A stretch of DNA of 44,331 nucleotides from Calothrix sp. MO_192.B10 (GCA_030065055.1 JASJDS010000010.1:1-44331); one strand, 5' to 3'; counted from the stretch's first letter, positions 1-9,506 are shown. A program made the numbers and translations. The notes: a model not told the origin generated them from the sequence alone.

Positions 1-126
1 ATAAAGGGTTCATGTCGAATAGTGTATCAACCAGATAATCCCTTATCCTGTGGGGCAGTAGTCTGGATAGAGGTTTTACCCGATACAGTAGTCATTCCAC
101 AGTTGTTAACACCAATGGGAGTGTGA
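1..126 (+). CDS. C-terminal end of an unidentified protein (partial)
   Basis: An open frame runs from the first base to a TGA at 124-126 and encodes about 41 residues ending in PQLLTPMGV. The start lies outside the window. The segment has the balanced composition of coding sequence (SCGAVVWIEVLPDTVVIP) and no low complexity. I do not recognise the family from so short a tail. It is followed by about 250 bases with a heptamer repeat, and then by the 3' end of a gene on the other strand. Confidence 0.55.
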   Translation: MKGSCRIVYQPDNPLSCGAVVWIEVLPDTVVIPQLLTPMGV

Positions 127-310
127 ATCTTCTAATAATCATTGTAAGTTGTCTTTTTGTTAGTTCTTGTAGAGCGAAAACCTCTTCTTAAGATACAAGG
201 TTGGGTTGAACGAATTGAAACCTAACCAATCAAGCGATCGCTTGACAATTAAGACAGTCGCTACAAACTACAAACACCTAATTTCGTTCAATAATCAAAC
301 CGGATTCCTA

Positions 311-352
311 TATTACTTACTACTTATTACTTATTACTTACTTTTTCTGTCT
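311..352. repeat. TTACTTA-type heptamer STRR
   Basis: Imperfect tandem copies of TTACTTA/CTTATTA with period 7, typical of the short tandem repeats of heterocystous cyanobacteria. The same heptamer recurs at 10595-10620 and 28627-28672. Confidence 0.7.
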
Positions 353-381
353 CTCCCACACATTTTTCCTGAAACCCCACT

Positions 382-2466
382 TCACCTGGCCCTGCTTTGA
401 CTCTGTTGTAATTGCTCCCACATTGTTTCTGGATTCTCTGCTGGTGCCAAACAGGTTAAACCTTGACACACTAAGCCAATACTAGCTGCTGGTAAATCTG
501 ATGCTAGAACAAAGACTGCTGTAGGTAAATAATTAGAGATAAAGGTGTTAATATTTTCGTTGGTGGTACGGACTAGAGTACTGTTGCGATACCAATCCCA
601 AGCTGTAAATAAACTGGGGCAAGCTCGGGGAGAACTACTCATAACGCTGCTAAAAGCTTTTAAACCTTGTTCGGCTAAATCTAGGTAACTCAGGTCATCT
701 GTGAGTGAGGCCAGACGCACTAAATTAGCGATCGCTATTCCGTTAGCGGAGGGGGTAGCGTTATCTATATAACTGCGTTCCCGCACGATTAAATCTTGGC
801 TGGCATCATTAGCGGTATTGTTATAGCCACCTAGTTCACTATTCCATAGGTATTGGTTAAATTCAGCTTGGATGGCGATCGCTTTTTCTAAACATTGTGC
901 AGCTGATAAGTTAGATTCATTACCACTAGCTAACACTGCTTGATGTAAATCTAATAACGCTTTAATTAACAAGCTGTAATCTTCCGATTGAGCTAAGATT
1001 TTGGGCTGTCCTGCGTAGTTTAGCCGATGTAATCTACCACCTACAAATTGATGTTTTAAAATAAAGTCTGTGGCTTGTATGGCTATTTCTATATACTCAG
1101 GTTCTGCAAATACTACATATGCCCTTGCCAAACCGGAAATCATTAAACTATTCCAAGCCACAATCATTTTAGTATCGGTGACTGGGGGAATGCGACCTTG
1201 CCAATTGCCTTGTTTGGCTTCTTGGTTATTACTAGCGGGGGGAAAGGTTGTTAATTTTTCCGTTGTAGTTCCATAACGAGCGGCGAATAATTTATTTAAA
1301 GCTATTTCTAAATTGTGACTCAGTTGATGGGAATCGCGCCTTTGCAGCACATTCTTACCTTCAAAATTACCATTAACGCTAACAGTAAATGCTTGTTGTA
1401 ATTCCGTCAGCTCTGCTGGGGTTAATAACTGCTCTAATTCCCCATGCTCCCAGACATAAAAAGCTCCCTCCTCTGGCTCCGTTGCATTAGCGTTAGTAAA
1501 ACTATCTGCATCTTGGGCGGCGTAAAAATATCCTTGGGGTGCAGTCATTTCCCGTTTAAGCCACTGTACAGTAGTAGCGATCGCCCTGGCAAATGCTGGT
1601 TGTTGAACTCCTGCACTCCATAAATTGGCTAAATACTCCACTATCTGACCATTGTCATAGAGCATCTTTTCAAAATGGGGCACCGTCCAAGTGGGATCGA
1701 CGGTATAGCGATGAAAGCCACCACCCACATGGTCAAAAATTCCTCCCAATGCTAAGTTTTGTCCCCGTTGAGTACAAATTTCCTTGCCATCATAACGAGA
1801 TTCAAAGGCAAACCTAGTTCCTGCTAATGCGATATTTGCATAGGGAATCATGGGAAAACTATTGCCATGTTGATTGGGGGTAATGATTCCAGTGCTAGTT
1901 TCCCATCCTTGACGTAATAAATCTGCTTCCGTAATAGAGGTATCACTTTGTATATCTAAAACAGAGGAAGTAACTAAGGATTCTAAGATTAGTGCTTTCC
2001 GTTTTTGTAAGTCTTCTTTCTCTGTATCATAGTAGCGGCGCAGAGCTTGCAATACCTGTAAAAATCCTGGACGACCGTATTTCGGCAAAAGAGGAAAATA
2101 AGTCCCGGCATAAAAAGGTACTAAATCTTCTGGAGATAAAAAGACATTTAAAGGCCAACCCCCTTGACCACTCATCATTTGCAAAGCTTGCATATAAATG
2201 CTATCTATATCAGGTCTTTCTTCCCGATCCACTTTAATCGGTAGGAAATTGGCATTCATATACTTGGCGATCGCTAGATCGGAAAACGCCTCATTTTCCA
2301 TCACTGTACACCAGTGGCAGCTAGAGTAACCAATGGAAACAAATATCGGTAGATTCTGTGACTTTGCTGTGTTCAGTGCTTCATCGCACCAAGACCACCA
2401 ATCAATGGGGTTTTCTGCGTGTTTGCGGAGATATAAGCTTTGTGACTGGGAAAGGCGATTAGTCAT
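382..2466 (-). CDS. YyaL/DUF255 thioredoxin-fold protein
   Basis: This 694-residue protein has the architecture of the YyaL/SPATA20 family. The N-terminal thioredoxin-like (DUF255) domain carries a Cys-His-Trp-Cys motif at residues 50-53, in SIGYSSCHWCTVM, followed by the family motif KVDREERPDID. A long C-terminal region resembles an alpha/alpha-toroid glycosidase-like fold. The length is normal for the family and the start MTNRLSQSQS sits just ahead of the conserved YLRKHAENPIDWW block. The biochemical function of the family is not settled; a redox or N-acyl-glucosamine epimerase-like role has been suggested. It is monocistronic here, with repeats on both sides. Confidence 0.9.
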   Translation of the reverse strand: MTNRLSQSQSLYLRKHAENPIDWWSWCDEALNTAKSQNLPIFVSIGYSSCHWCTVMENEAFSDLAIAKYMNANFLPIKVDREERPDIDSIYMQALQMMSGQGGWPLNVFLSPEDLVPFYAGTYFPLLPKYGRPGFLQVLQALRRYYDTEKEDLQKRKALILESLVTSSVLDIQSDTSITEADLLRQGWETSTGIITPNQHGNSFPMIPYANIALAGTRFAFESRYDGKEICTQRGQNLALGGIFDHVGGGFHRYTVDPTWTVPHFEKMLYDNGQIVEYLANLWSAGVQQPAFARAIATTVQWLKREMTAPQGYFYAAQDADSFTNANATEPEEGAFYVWEHGELEQLLTPAELTELQQAFTVSVNGNFEGKNVLQRRDSHQLSHNLEIALNKLFAARYGTTTEKLTTFPPASNNQEAKQGNWQGRIPPVTDTKMIVAWNSLMISGLARAYVVFAEPEYIEIAIQATDFILKHQFVGGRLHRLNYAGQPKILAQSEDYSLLIKALLDLHQAVLASGNESNLSAAQCLEKAIAIQAEFNQYLWNSELGGYNNTANDASQDLIVRERSYIDNATPSANGIAIANLVRLASLTDDLSYLDLAEQGLKAFSSVMSSSPRACPSLFTAWDWYRNSTLVRTTNENINTFISNYLPTAVFVLASDLPAASIGLVCQGLTCLAPAENPETMWEQLQQSQSRAR

Positions 2467-2538
2467 GGGTAGAGATACAGGTGTTGACCTTATTTGCCTA
2501 GTAAAGCACGGTGTAAATAAATAGACTATTTAGACAAA

Positions 2539-2609
2539 GTCAAAGCTAGAGAACAAAGTACTTTTGACTTTTGAATGCGTGACTTTTGACTTCCGTGCAA
2601 CGGTACTAG
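2539..2609. repeat. Dispersed repeat, copy 1
   Basis: A roughly 70-bp segment starting GTCAAAGCTAGA and ending at GTACTAG, containing two TGACTTTTGA-like blocks around GAATGCG. A similar copy lies at 34923-35000, where it reaches the stop codon of the M48 protease gene. Confidence 0.65.
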
Positions 2610-2695
2610 TCTACCTTGTTCTAGTATTCGCAGTTTGTAGATAATTGCCATTTCTCCAAAATTGGCTCTACAAACTTCTGATTTGATATATACTT

Positions 2696-2914
2696 TTAAT
2701 CAAAATATTGACTAAAAAAACTGTCAATAGGTGTCATGATGTTTGATGATGATGTTGTTTTATAACGCATTCTAGCCGGTGGGGTAATTAGAGTTAATAA
2801 ATGCAGTAAAAAAGTGATAATTGCTGCTTGCATAATTCTTTCCTTCGTTGAAGGTTCTTTTTTATGGGGAAATAGCATGAATTCTGGGATACCATAGACA
2901 TCAATTATTTGCAT
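2696..2914 (-). CDS. Possible small membrane-associated protein, 72 aa
   Basis: An ATG at 2914 opens a 72-codon frame (a TTG 18 bases further upstream is an alternative). The protein has one hydrophobic stretch, AAIITFLLHLLTLI, followed by a polar tail rich in Ser and Thr. I see no convincing ribosome binding site and do not recognise the sequence. It lies alone in a 730-bp spacer between a conserved gene and an IS element, so it may be a chance frame. Confidence 0.25.
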   Translation of the reverse strand: MQIIDVYGIPEFMLFPHKKEPSTKERIMQAAIITFLLHLLTLITPPARMRYKTTSSSNIMTPIDSFFSQYFD

Positions 2915-3096
2915 ATTTCTTGATTTACCCAATCTGGGATTTTAATCTGAAAAAAGGTGAGATCAACATGATTTTTATTCCTATAAATCAACAATTATCC
3001 ATCATGTTAAAGACAGTCATCAATGGCTAACATCGGAGAAGATAAACCACTTTGGGCATTCTGGTTAAACCGTTACATAAATCCTGCTCAGAATTA

Positions 3097-3195
3097 GTCA
3101 ACGCTTATCAAAGCTATTCAACGAGTCTAAGCTTCGTTTACTTCCTGTTTCAACCTGGCAACGTCGGCGTTATCCAGTCCACAGGCTATCACTGT
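3097..3195 (-). ncRNA. Candidate right end and omega-RNA scaffold of the TnpB element
   Basis: The segment directly downstream of the tnpB stop on the minus strand contains the motifs CTGTGGACTGG and AACAGGAAGTAAACGAAG and ends in GTTGAC at 3102-3097. The second tnpB element in this window also ends in GTTGAC shortly after its stop. In IS200/IS605-type elements the transcript over the tnpB 3' end and right end is processed to omega-RNA, and the flanking DNA supplies the guide. The exact end is inferred. Confidence 0.45.
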
Positions 3196-4287
3196 CTAAC
3201 TGACAGCTTTACTCAAATTGATTGCTGCGTTCAAGTCGCGGTCAATCTTGAAGCCACAATGACCACATTCAAACACTCGCTCATTCAAAGTGAGTGTTTG
3301 TTTTTTAGTTCCGCAGTTAGAGCAAGTCTTGCTAGACGGAAACCATCTATCGACTACAACCAACTTGGAACCATACAACTCACATTTGTAGGTTAACTGT
3401 CTACGGAACTCAAAAAAGCTCATATCAGCGATTGCTTTGGCTAGTTTGTGATTTGCTAACATTCCAGACACATTCAGGTCTTCAATCACTATGGTGCCGT
3501 GGTTTTTGGCTAATAGTGTGGTGAGTTTATGCAACGTATCTTTACGGATATTAGCTATTTTTCTGTGCAGTCTAGCTATCTGCATCTGTGCTTTTTTCCA
3601 GTTATTTGAACCGATATTTTTATGACGGTTCAACCATTGCATTCTACTGAGTTTGCTTTCATATTTTTTGTAGGACTTAGCTCCTAAGACTACTTCACCT
3701 GTTGAAAGAGTTGCGAGGTTTTTCACACCTAAATCAACCCCTACAACGTCAGTATTGGGGGATTCTTGCTGTTCGACATCAAATCGAAAACTAATAAACC
3801 ATCTATCAGCTTGGCGAGATATTGTGCAAGATTTGGTTAATACTTGTGGAAGTCGTTCATAAGTTTTGAGAACACCAATTACAGGTACTTGAATCTTGTT
3901 ATTGCCTAATATTTTGACTGTACCTTCAAGTGTGAAAGAATCCCGCTTACCTTTTTTCTTGAACCTTGGAACGCCAGCAGTCTTGTTAAAAGATCGCTTC
4001 CAAGCCGAGCGCAAAGCCATTAACGCTTGTTGTGGTGTAGATTTGCTGCACTCGTAATACCACTCATTTTCAGATTTCACCAATGCTACAAGCCACTTGT
4101 GCAGGTCAATAGCAGTGGGAAATTTGATTAATGAATCGGGATTCGCCTTGTTGTGGTCAAGGATTTGTTTGGTTAAACTCAGACCCCAATTCCAGGCATG
4201 ACGCGCTACTCCACAGTGTTTTATACTTGCTGTGCGCTGTTGGTGATTCAGTTTCAGTTCTGTCTTGAAACCTAGCAGCAGTACCAT
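3196..4287 (-). CDS. tnpB: RNA-guided nuclease TnpB, orphan IS200/IS605-type element
   Basis: This 363-residue OrfB/TnpB protein keeps all hallmarks of an active nuclease. The RuvC residues are Asp185 (VVGVDLGVKN), Glu269 (IVIEDLNVSGM) and Asp351 (DRDLNAAINL). A zinc ribbon has Cys322/Cys325 and Cys341/Cys344. An N-terminal HTH-like segment is also present. No tnpA (Y1 transposase) gene is adjacent, so mobility would depend on a transposase elsewhere (IS1341-type organisation). The annotated ATG is only one base after an AGGAGG-like sequence, unusually close, so the true start may be a non-ATG codon a few codons in. It separates the YyaL-like gene from clpP. Confidence 0.93.
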   Translation of the reverse strand: MVLLLGFKTELKLNHQQRTASIKHCGVARHAWNWGLSLTKQILDHNKANPDSLIKFPTAIDLHKWLVALVKSENEWYYECSKSTPQQALMALRSAWKRSFNKTAGVPRFKKKGKRDSFTLEGTVKILGNNKIQVPVIGVLKTYERLPQVLTKSCTISRQADRWFISFRFDVEQQESPNTDVVGVDLGVKNLATLSTGEVVLGAKSYKKYESKLSRMQWLNRHKNIGSNNWKKAQMQIARLHRKIANIRKDTLHKLTTLLAKNHGTIVIEDLNVSGMLANHKLAKAIADMSFFEFRRQLTYKCELYGSKLVVVDRWFPSSKTCSNCGTKKQTLTLNERVFECGHCGFKIDRDLNAAINLSKAVS

Positions 4288-4517
4288 ACCTCCTTTTGCT
4301 CCTCAAAATGATGAGAAATGCTCATAGATGAATAGCTTTTAAGTTACAGTTTTTAGCCCCAAGCTCCAATGGTTCGTCTTGTGCCTTCTGTCTGCGCCTA
4401 TAGGAAAGCGATGCTAACCCATCTAAGAACCCCTTTTTCCGAGATCCGATTATAGGAATAAACCAATCAGCCCTTGGAATCGATAAAATGTATGTAAAAT
4501 AACTCTAAGCAGGCGGT

Positions 4518-5123
4518 ATGATTCCTATAGTCATTGAACAATCTGGTCGAGGCGAACGTGCTTTTGATATCTACTCACGACTGCTGCGCGAACGCATTAT
4601 CTTTTTGGGACAACCCATTGATAGCAATGTCGCCAATTTAATTGTGGCCCAACTACTCTATTTGGACGCTGAAGACGCGGAGAAAGACATATATATGTAC
4701 ATCAATTCTCCTGGCGGTTCAGTGACTGCTGGTATGGGCTTATTTGATACCATGAAGCAGATCCGTCCAGATGTTTGTACAATTTGTACGGGATTGGCAG
4801 CTAGTATGGGAGCATTTCTCCTGAGTGCGGGTACTAAAGGTAAGCGGATGAGTTTACCCCATTCCCGGATTATGATTCATCAACCTCTAGGAGGCGCCCA
4901 AGGACAAGCTACTGATATTGAAATTCAAGCCCGCGAGATTTTATATCACAAACAACGCTTGAATCAATATTTAGCTGAACACACTGGACAACCGATTGAA
5001 CGAATAGCCGATGACACAGAAAGAGATTTCTTTATGTCGCCGGAGGAAGCTAAGGAATATGGCATAATTGACCAAGTTATTGACCGCCACGCTTCTGGTA
5101 GTCGCCCAATGGCTGTAGTTTAA
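4518..5123 (+). CDS. clpP: ATP-dependent Clp protease proteolytic subunit
   Basis: ClpP forms the barrel-shaped peptidase that degrades proteins unfolded by ClpC/ClpX. The 201-residue sequence has the catalytic triad Ser96 (GLAASMGAF), His121 (MIHQPLGG) and Asp170 (DTERDFFM), and the oligomerisation motif YINSPGGSV. Length and start ([23 protein letters not shown]) match the family, and no propeptide is obvious. Cyanobacteria carry several clpP paralogues plus clpR. No clpX or clpR partner is adjacent, so this is a monocistronic copy whose paralogue number I cannot assign. GCAGGCGGT just before the ATG is a plausible ribosome binding site, and a strong terminator hairpin follows. Confidence 0.96.
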   Translation: MIPIVIEQSGRGERAFDIYSRLLRERIIFLGQPIDSNVANLIVAQLLYLDAEDAEKDIYMYINSPGGSVTAGMGLFDTMKQIRPDVCTICTGLAASMGAFLLSAGTKGKRMSLPHSRIMIHQPLGGAQGQATDIEIQAREILYHKQRLNQYLAEHTGQPIERIADDTERDFFMSPEEAKEYGIIDQVIDRHASGSRPMAVV

Positions 5124-5141
5124 TTGTAATCTAATATGGAA

Positions 5142-5182
5142 CATGAGTCATTAGTTTTTTTTATCAAAACTAGTGACTCATG
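5142..5182 (+). terminator. Terminator hairpin between clpP and the convergent gene
   Basis: Arms of 17 bases (5142-5158 and 5166-5182) pair with one mismatch around a 7-base T-rich loop. A-rich and T-rich inner ends make it suitable for both strands. It lies 18 bases after clpP, between convergent genes. Confidence 0.75.
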
Positions 5183-5200
5183 GTTAAAGCCCGTAGCGAG

Positions 5201-6031
5201 TTAAAATCCTGCTAATGGATCTATATCACTTAACATATCCATTGGTGTAGGTTGGGATTCCAGGTACTGAAGAAAATCCTTGAGTTCTTCTGGTTTGAGT
5301 AAATGGCGCGATCGCTTATTGTAGGTTTTAATTAGATGATCTCTGCCTTGTTCCATTGTCCAACCCAAGCGTTGCATTTCTACGCCAATTTTGGCGATAT
5401 CATCGGATTGATCTACAGGTTCGCTTTTCTTCTTTTTATTGGCAGTGGTTTTCTGAGTAATACTAGTTTCCGGGGATTTCCGGGAACTACGTTGGGGAAA
5501 GGGTTTTATGTTAGTCCCAGAAATATCCATGTCTGCTACGGGTTGTTGTTCTATCTGTTGGCTTAACCCTTCTGTTGAGGTTTCCAGGGGTACTGGTATT
5601 TGCAATTCCAAATCATCAGGTTGGGTTGCGGTTATTCCTGGAGTTGGGAAATCATTTGTAGAAGGTGAATTTTGAGTTGCTGGGATGGGAGAAGTGTTAC
5701 TTTCCATAGGTATGGCAGCAACAGATGACTGGGAAGTTTCGACTTTACCCATTACAGAGTCCCTAGCAGGAGTGGGTACAGGTACAACTCTTTCTCCAGC
5801 AGATTTTCCCGGTTCTGATGATGCAGTTGGCGTCGCCAGCACCATTAATGCCCTATCTCTTGCCCTATCTTCAGCTTCTTCTATGGTTGTAGCTGCTGCC
5901 ATTCCTGTAGCACGGATGGCACCTTCGATTTGTACAGTTGCCCGAACAATATAGTGTCCGTGATCGATTTGTACTAATTCTGAAATTAGACTACCTGAGG
6001 GACACAAGCTCTGGAATTGAGCCAAAATCAT
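5201..6031 (-). CDS. Conserved cyanobacterial hypothetical protein with a Pro/Ser/Thr-rich linker
   Basis: This 276-residue protein has two ordered ends. Residues 1-66 contain ATVQIEGAIRATGMAAATT followed by AEDRARDRALMVL. That pattern resembles single-strand-annealing proteins of the Rad52/RAD22 type, but the match is only suggestive. A low-complexity linker follows (about 70-205, with PVPTPA and SPSTNDFP). The C-terminal block, about 210-260, is rich in charged residues (MQRLGWTMEQGRDHLIKTY, RSRHLLKPEEL) and looks like a small helical domain. I cannot assign a function. Start: ATG with GGTGG about 10 bases upstream. It converges on clpP. Confidence 0.75.
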   Translation of the reverse strand: MILAQFQSLCPSGSLISELVQIDHGHYIVRATVQIEGAIRATGMAAATTIEEAEDRARDRALMVLATPTASSEPGKSAGERVVPVPTPARDSVMGKVETSQSSVAAIPMESNTSPIPATQNSPSTNDFPTPGITATQPDDLELQIPVPLETSTEGLSQQIEQQPVADMDISGTNIKPFPQRSSRKSPETSITQKTTANKKKKSEPVDQSDDIAKIGVEMQRLGWTMEQGRDHLIKTYNKRSRHLLKPEELKDFLQYLESQPTPMDMLSDIDPLAGF

Positions 6032-6433
6032 ATGACCACCGATATCAAAAAATTTACTCAGACTAATGGGTTTCTTGCAGCAACATATTTATCAGCGGAT
6101 TGCACTTAGCACTAATCAATGGTGCGTTGAACTTTTCCGCTTGCATATTATGTCGGATTGTGGATTATTTAATCTGCAATGTATTTTGGTTGGATTATTG
6201 ATAATATCATGCACCCAAAATAAATTTGTGGTGATGTGCTCAGAACCGAATCCAGCCTATACTATCGAAGCTTGCATATTATTTGATCCACCCTCCTGAG
6301 AACATTCTAGCGATCTATGAGGATCAAATTCGATCAATCAAAGAATTTTAATTGTTCAAATGTAGCATCCTTCGTGGTGATGTATGATTTGGCTGATTCA
6401 AAATGAATTACATGGTTCGCCCTCAATGCTATA

Positions 6434-6640
6434 CTAAATACCCAGCCTCATATCCAGAACTATTTTCTGGAAGTGCGCTCTAAATCTACAATAATGAAGA
6501 TAAGGTTCGTCCTCACTACTTCTCACACTGTTGACCCAATTGTTACCGATTCTACATATGGAGTAATGAAGTCGGTCGGCAGTTTCTCCTAATCCCATAT
6601 CAAAGTTAAATGGAGTGATACCACTTGATGAGCTAGACAT
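6434..6640 (-). CDS. Possible 68-aa protein, unrecognised
   Basis: An ATG at 6640 has AGGTG about seven bases upstream and opens a 68-codon frame starting MSSSSSGITPFNFDMGLG and ending IVLDMRLGI. It contains two Cys and several Trp, Tyr and His residues, is not low-complexity, and has no signal peptide or membrane segment. I do not recognise it. Only composition and a reasonable start site support it. Confidence 0.28.
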   Translation of the reverse strand: MSSSSSGITPFNFDMGLGETADRLHYSICRIGNNWVNSVRSSEDEPYLHYCRFRAHFQKIVLDMRLGI

Positions 6641-6854
6641 TTTTACACCTGTTGCTTTTGCCAACCAAGTTTTTGGGTATGGTGAATAATTATTCCCCAA
6701 AAACCTACCCAAAATAGTTGGGCAATTACCCAGTTAAGCAAAACAGCTAATAGTAGCTTGCATCGATTGCATGAATTGAAGATGAACTAGCTCCCAAGTA
6801 GATCCCTACCTTAACTTTGTAATGACTATGTAGTGAGAGTTTTGTAGACGTAAA

Positions 6855-6889
6855 GCAACTAACTCAATTACCCTTCAGGGTAAAGTTGC
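6855..6889 (+). promoter_or_regulatory. Bulged stem-loop in the leader of the RNB gene
   Basis: GCAACT (6855-6860) pairs with AGTTGC (6884-6889), and TTACCCT (6868-6874) pairs perfectly with AGGGTAA (6877-6883) around a 2-base loop, leaving a 7-base bulge on the 5' side. It sits about 160 bases before the start codon at 7048. A leader role is inferred from position. Confidence 0.35.
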
Positions 6890-7047
6890 CTTTGCTGTCA
6901 ATGCTCCCACATCCGTAAAGACTGAAACCCCGCTACTCCCACCTCAGGGCAAATAGTTTCCGGGTTATGACTTTAAGGTTGTAGGGGTATATAGCAAAGA
7001 ACCAGATTCAACAAAAACGACGTTTTGACCAAAGGTCGGTTCACTGC

Positions 7048-9399
7048 ATGGAATTTTCAATCGCTACACTCCTTGCCAATTTCACCGATGATAAATTGGT
7101 GGCTCGTAAACTTTTAGAAAAGAAACTTGGTTGCGAAGATGACATCAATTTAAAAAAACTGCAAATTTCTCTGGAGGTTCTGGAAGAAATCGGTCTCTTA
7201 TCTAAGGAAAGGGGTAAGTTTCGACGAATAGCAGAAGAAGAGTTAATTGAAGCCAAGTTACGCTGCTCCAGTAAAGGCTTTTGCTTTGCCATCCAAGATG
7301 TGGAAGGAGCCGAGGATATTTATATCCGTGAGAGTCATTTAAGTAATGCTTGGAATGGCGATCGCGTGTTAGTTAAAGTGTTAAAGGAAGGCAGCCGTCG
7401 CCGTTCTCCAGAAGGGGAAGTAAAACTGATTTTAGAACGTTCTAATCACACTTTGCTGGCTCGGATTAAACAGGTGGAAGGGGGATATCGTGCCGTCCCC
7501 TTGGATGATCGCTTATTATTTGAGTTAAAAATCCAATCAAATAGCATTGATTTGAGTGATGCTATCGACCATCTCGCCCATGTGGAAGTTCTCCGCTATC
7601 CCTTAGCCCAGTATCCCCCCATTGGTAGGGTGGTACAAATCCTCGGTAGTGATGCTGAAGCTGCTGCGGATATAGATTTAGTTACCTGTAAACACGATCT
7701 TTCCCGTCATTTTTCGGATGCGGTGGAAGCCAGTGCTGCTAAATTACCCAAAAAGTTATTAAAGGCAGACCTGAAAAGTCGCCTGGACTTGCGTAACATC
7801 TTTACCTTTAGCATTGCCAGAAATAATAGCGATCGCAATGTGGTGGAAAATGCCTGGAGTTGGTATAAAAGCCCTGATGGGCAATGGCTATTGGCTTGTC
7901 ACATCGCTGATGTTTCCCACTACGTACAACCAGATGAAATCCTAGATCGGGAAGCTATTAAACGGGGACGGTCTGTATATTTGGGGGACTTGGTGTTGGC
8001 TATGTTACCTGAAATGGTGGCAGAACGCTGTTCCTTGGTGCCAAAAAGCGATCGCCTAGCCATTTCCGTATTAATTAACATTGAACCCGATTCCCAAAAC
8101 ATCACCGATTGGGAAATTCAACCCACGGTGATTAAAATAGACAAGTCCATTGGTGAAGCAGATGTAGAGGCTGCTTTGAATGGCAAAACCACAAAATCAA
8201 CTAAAAGTGCCCCCGAACTACTGGAAGTACTCCCACAAATCCAGGATTTTGCTGCACATTTAGCCCAGCAACGCTTGCAACGTGGCAGTTTACAATTAAA
8301 TTTGCCGCCGAACCAAAATCCCTACTATGATGAGGGAATTTTCGGTTGTGTGGTGGAGCATGATTCCCCGGTGCGTTCTGTGATAACAGAACTAGTGCTA
8401 TTAGTCAATCAACTGATTGGCAGCCAATTTCATGCCTTGGGAGTACCTGCGATTTGGAGGGTACAAGGTGCCCCCGATCCTGAAGATGTCCAAGAAATGC
8501 TGAAATTGGCAATTAATTTAGGGGTGGATTTGACCTTAGATCCGGACATTGATATTCAACCTTTAGATTATCAACATTTAACTAAGGTATTTGCAGAATC
8601 TGCATCGGAACAAGTATTAACCTATCTTTTGCAAGATACCCTGAAACCCTCAGTTTATACCACCACCCAAGGCCCTCACTTTGGATTAGCCTTACCAGAA
8701 GGTTATATTCATTTTACCTCTCCCTTGCGACGGTACTCGGATTTATTAATGCAAAGGGTATTACATACCATTGTGGAAAACGGACGCGATCGCCGCAATA
8801 CTAGAGTCAAAGAGCGAGTTAATTTGCTCGGCTCATCTTGTCATGGTGAAATTAACTGGAATGTCCTGGCACCAGAATTACAGCAAGAGTTACAAAGCGA
8901 CTTGAATCGGGTGATTACCCAAATCAATGACCGGGAAAAAGAAGTCCAGGAAGCGGAAGCTGATTTAGCTGGATTGCAAAGAGCATCGTTAATGAAACAA
9001 CGCATAGGTGAAGTTTTCAACGGTGTGATTACTGGGGTACAATCCTATGGATTCTTCGTCGAAATTGAAGTTCCTCCCCAAGAACTGCAAGCTACCACTG
9101 GCATACCCTTAAGGGTAGAAGGATTAGTACACGTCAGTTCCCTCAAAGATGATTGGTATGAATACCGTGCCAGACAGCAAGCACTGTTTGGACGGAAAAA
9201 TCGTGCCTCCTATCGATTAGGCGATCGCGTAGCGGTGCAAGTTAAAAGTGTAGATTATTACCGCCAGCAAATTGATTTAGTCACCGTGGGTAGTGATGGT
9301 ATGGCGATCGATAAGGAGGATGACAGCGATGATTCCGATACCTACTTTTCCGGCGATATGGAATCTAATGACCTAGAATCCTATCTCGAGGACGAATAA
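7048..9399 (+). CDS. RNB-domain (RNase II/R-like) protein, probably Zam-type and catalytically altered
   Basis: This 783-residue protein has N-terminal winged-helix and cold-shock-like parts (to about 200), an RNB domain (about 240-600) and a C-terminal S1 domain (about 655-745, RIGEVFNGVITGVQSYGFFV). RNB motifs HIADVSHYV and HFTSPLRRYSDLL are well kept. The first motif, where RNase II enzymes carry the Mg-binding Asp cluster (TID...DMDDA in E. coli RNase II), reads FSIARNNSDRNVVENAW here, so all four aspartates appear replaced. Cyanobacteria have a true RNase II/R and a paralogue, Zam, linked to acetazolamide resistance. Length and degeneracy favour the Zam type. It may bind RNA without cutting it. 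It is followed by a terminator and ubiX. Confidence 0.85.
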   Translation: MEFSIATLLANFTDDKLVARKLLEKKLGCEDDINLKKLQISLEVLEEIGLLSKERGKFRRIAEEELIEAKLRCSSKGFCFAIQDVEGAEDIYIRESHLSNAWNGDRVLVKVLKEGSRRRSPEGEVKLILERSNHTLLARIKQVEGGYRAVPLDDRLLFELKIQSNSIDLSDAIDHLAHVEVLRYPLAQYPPIGRVVQILGSDAEAAADIDLVTCKHDLSRHFSDAVEASAAKLPKKLLKADLKSRLDLRNIFTFSIARNNSDRNVVENAWSWYKSPDGQWLLACHIADVSHYVQPDEILDREAIKRGRSVYLGDLVLAMLPEMVAERCSLVPKSDRLAISVLINIEPDSQNITDWEIQPTVIKIDKSIGEADVEAALNGKTTKSTKSAPELLEVLPQIQDFAAHLAQQRLQRGSLQLNLPPNQNPYYDEGIFGCVVEHDSPVRSVITELVLLVNQLIGSQFHALGVPAIWRVQGAPDPEDVQEMLKLAINLGVDLTLDPDIDIQPLDYQHLTKVFAESASEQVLTYLLQDTLKPSVYTTTQGPHFGLALPEGYIHFTSPLRRYSDLLMQRVLHTIVENGRDRRNTRVKERVNLLGSSCHGEINWNVLAPELQQELQSDLNRVITQINDREKEVQEAEADLAGLQRASLMKQRIGEVFNGVITGVQSYGFFVEIEVPPQELQATTGIPLRVEGLVHVSSLKDDWYEYRARQQALFGRKNRASYRLGDRVAVQVKSVDYYRQQIDLVTVGSDGMAIDKEDDSDDSDTYFSGDMESNDLESYLEDE

Positions 9400-9415
9400 A
9401 AAATGGATACATCAT

Positions 9416-9492
9416 GGGGAATTTTTGAGGAGTTAGGAGTTGATTGGATACCAATCACAAATAACTCACAAAATTCCCCTTTATTTCTTTTT
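9416..9492 (+). terminator. Long imperfect terminator hairpin after the RNB gene
   Basis: GGGGAATTTT at 9416-9425 pairs with AAAATTCCCC at 9470-9479. Inner partial pairing (AGTTA with TAACT, TGATTGG with CCAATCA) is followed by the T-rich stretch TTTATTTCTTTTTC. It separates the RNB gene from ubiX. Confidence 0.6.
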
Positions 9493-9506
9493 CATGTATT
9501 AATCAA

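Larger units (their letters stand above)
6032..7047. other. 1-kb spacer upstream of the RNB gene
   Basis: Apart from the weak small ORF at 6434-6640 (minus), I see no gene here. A hairpin with TTTTTGGG and CCCCAAAAA arms lies near 6673-6704. A bulged stem-loop at 6855-6889 lies in the probable leader of the downstream gene. Confidence 0.5.
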
